A stretch of DNA of 6,894 nt, taken from assembly GCA_037147155.1 (NCBI GenBank), contig JBAWVR010000041.1, positions 1 to 6,894 of the forward strand. Direction: 5' to 3'. Below, piece after piece: positions 6,347 to 6,894 of this stretch (the first letter of the stretch is position 1; the number at the start of each line of letters is the position of its first letter). This DNA comes from JBAWVR01 sp037147155 (lineage in GTDB: Bacteria > Patescibacteriota > Minisyncoccia > Phycocordibacterales > GWA1-40-21). The notes beneath the pieces are model-generated. The model was not told the DNA's origin, made no database searches, and saw only the letters and a program-made list of their open reading frames with translations. Position numbers and translations under genes: made by a program.

Positions 6347-6727
6347 ATGATTGGATTTCAAGAAAAAAGAAAGATTCGCCGATTTGTAAATTCCAAGCTG
6401 GTTTGGTTGGTGCTTTTGATATTGGCTTCATATATTGGATATAGCGCCTATAAATTTTATCCCAAATATCAGCATAGTGAAGTTTTGTTGAATGAAGTTT
6501 CGTCAGAATACAAACAATTAGAAGCTAGAAAACTTGATCTAACTAGCAAAATAGAAAATTTAGGTAAAAAAACCGGTATGGAAGAAGAAATTCGTCAAAG
6601 ATATTCTTTAGTTAAAAGTGGGGAAGAGGAAGTTGTTTTGGTGGATAGAAACAAAGATACGGATACACTATCAAAAGATGAAAACATTGGTTTTTTCGGT
6701 AGAATTTTTGGTTGGATTTTTAGATAA
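6347..6727 (+). CDS. Septum formation initiator family protein (FtsB/DivIC-like)
   Basis: FtsB/DivIC proteins are single-pass bitopic proteins that join FtsL and FtsQ/DivIB in the divisome and help activate septal wall synthesis. The product is 126 residues. A basic cytoplasmic N-terminus (1-16) precedes one helix at about 17-36. A coiled coil follows at about 43-73 (LLNEVSSEYKQLEARKLDLTSKIENL region). The family signature is at 76-100: TGMEEEIRQRYSLVKSGEEE, then VVLVD, matching the usual pattern of Gly, acidic residues, IRxxYxLVKxGE and a short beta strand. A polar linker leads to an unusual C-terminal end, GFFGRIFGWIFR (115-126), hydrophobic with spaced Arg. There is no Shine-Dalgarno; the ATG is within about 10 bases of the likely promoter. 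FtsB versus DivIC versus FtsL cannot be settled from sequence, so no symbol is given. Confidence 0.85.
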   Translation: MIGFQEKRKIRRFVNSKLVWLVLLILASYIGYSAYKFYPKYQHSEVLLNEVSSEYKQLEARKLDLTSKIENLGKKTGMEEEIRQRYSLVKSGEEEVVLVDRNKDTDTLSKDENIGFFGRIFGWIFR

Positions 6728-6740
6728 GATTTAGTAGAAT
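6712..6740 (+). promoter_or_regulatory. Possible promoter of tRNA-Gly
   Basis: TTGGAT (6712-6717, 4 of 6 consensus bases) and TAGAAT (6735-6740, 5 of 6) are spaced by 17 bases. Transcription would start near 6747, about 14 bases before the mature tRNA. The -35 box overlaps the last codons of the FtsB-like gene. No terminator lies between that gene and the tRNA, so read-through is also possible. Confidence 0.45.
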
Positions 6741-6760
6741 AGATAGACGACTTTAAAAAA

Positions 6761-6834
6761 GCGGGTATGGTTTAGTGGTAGAATGCGACCTTCCCAAGGT
6801 TGAGACGCGGTTTCGATTACCGCTACCCGCACCA
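6761..6834 (+). tRNA. tRNA-Gly (anticodon CCC), CCA encoded
   Basis: A complete cloverleaf folds by hand. The acceptor stem is GCGGGTA (6761-6767) with TACCCGC (6824-6830). The D stem is 6770-6773 with 6781-6784, holding two G-U pairs and a loop with GG. The anticodon stem is CGACC (6786-6790) with GGTTG (6798-6802), and the loop TTCCCAA puts CCC at 6793-6795, reading GGG. The variable loop has 4 bases. The T stem is 6807-6811 with 6819-6823 around TTCGATT. The discriminator is A (6831), followed by a genome-encoded CCA (6832-6834). Bacterial tRNA-Gly usually carries U at the discriminator position, so A is notable. Confidence 0.97.
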
Positions 6835-6857
6835 CATTTTATGGGTCTTGTCTGTAT

Positions 6858-6886
6858 TTTAGATTTAATAAAATTATTGGTATAAT
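6858..6886 (+). promoter_or_regulatory. Extended -10 promoter reading out of the window
   Basis: A perfect TATAAT (6881-6886) is preceded by TGG (6878-6880), giving the full extended -10 pattern. TTTAGA (6858-6863, 4 of 6 consensus bases) lies 17 bases upstream. Transcription would start near 6893, at the window edge, so the gene driven is outside. It is the best promoter match in the window. Confidence 0.65.
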
Positions 6887-6894
6887 ATTAAAAC

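Noticed and set aside
59..6727. Recoded UGA (glycine), as in some candidate phyla
   Set aside because: All reading frames run full length with the standard code, end in TAG or TAA, and the tRNA-Gly anticodon is CCC rather than UCA.
6835..6857. A terminator after the tRNA
   Set aside because: Only a weak CCC/GGG pairing with no stable stem and a short T run; not enough to call.

Overview
The window looks like part of a Candidate Phyla Radiation (Patescibacteria, probably Parcubacteria-like) chromosome. This is an inference from several signs. The DNA is AT-rich. The MurJ and O-antigen-ligase/TPR proteins have the divergent look of that group. There is a very short FtsB/DivIC-type protein and a 36-residue single-helix membrane protein. 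None of the five starts has a Shine-Dalgarno sequence. No reading frame needs UGA recoded, and the stops used are TAG and TAA. Nothing indicates a mobile element, CRISPR array or phage. The region is core cell-envelope, division and translation genes.

Layout. Positions 1-58 are an AT-rich leader. From 59 to 4272 there is a two-gene, same-strand envelope operon: an 842-residue polytopic O-antigen-ligase/polymerase-like protein with a C-terminal TPR domain, then, 8 bases later, a MurJ-family lipid II flippase. A strong, terminator-shaped hairpin lies inside the first 24 codons of murJ. An intrinsic terminator (4281-4308) closes the operon. lepA (EF4, 4337-6142) follows as its own transcription unit with a nearly leaderless start, and ends at a second hairpin (6150-6179). 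That hairpin is shared with a convergent small gene on the minus strand (6190-6300). A 46-base AT-rich divergent promoter region built round a perfect palindrome separates the small gene from an FtsB/DivIC-type septum protein (6347-6727). Next is tRNA-Gly(CCC) with an encoded CCA (6761-6834). A good extended -10 promoter at the right edge (6858-6886) reads out of the window.

How the genes fit together. The first two genes and the FtsB-like gene all serve envelope growth: handling of lipid-linked glycan, export of the peptidoglycan precursor, and septum formation. lepA and tRNA-Gly serve translation. I found no clearly new multi-gene system. The points most worth a second look are the hairpin embedded in murJ, the loss of most canonical charged cavity residues in MurJ, the A73 discriminator of the tRNA-Gly, the tiny membrane protein, and the consistent lack of ribosome binding sites.
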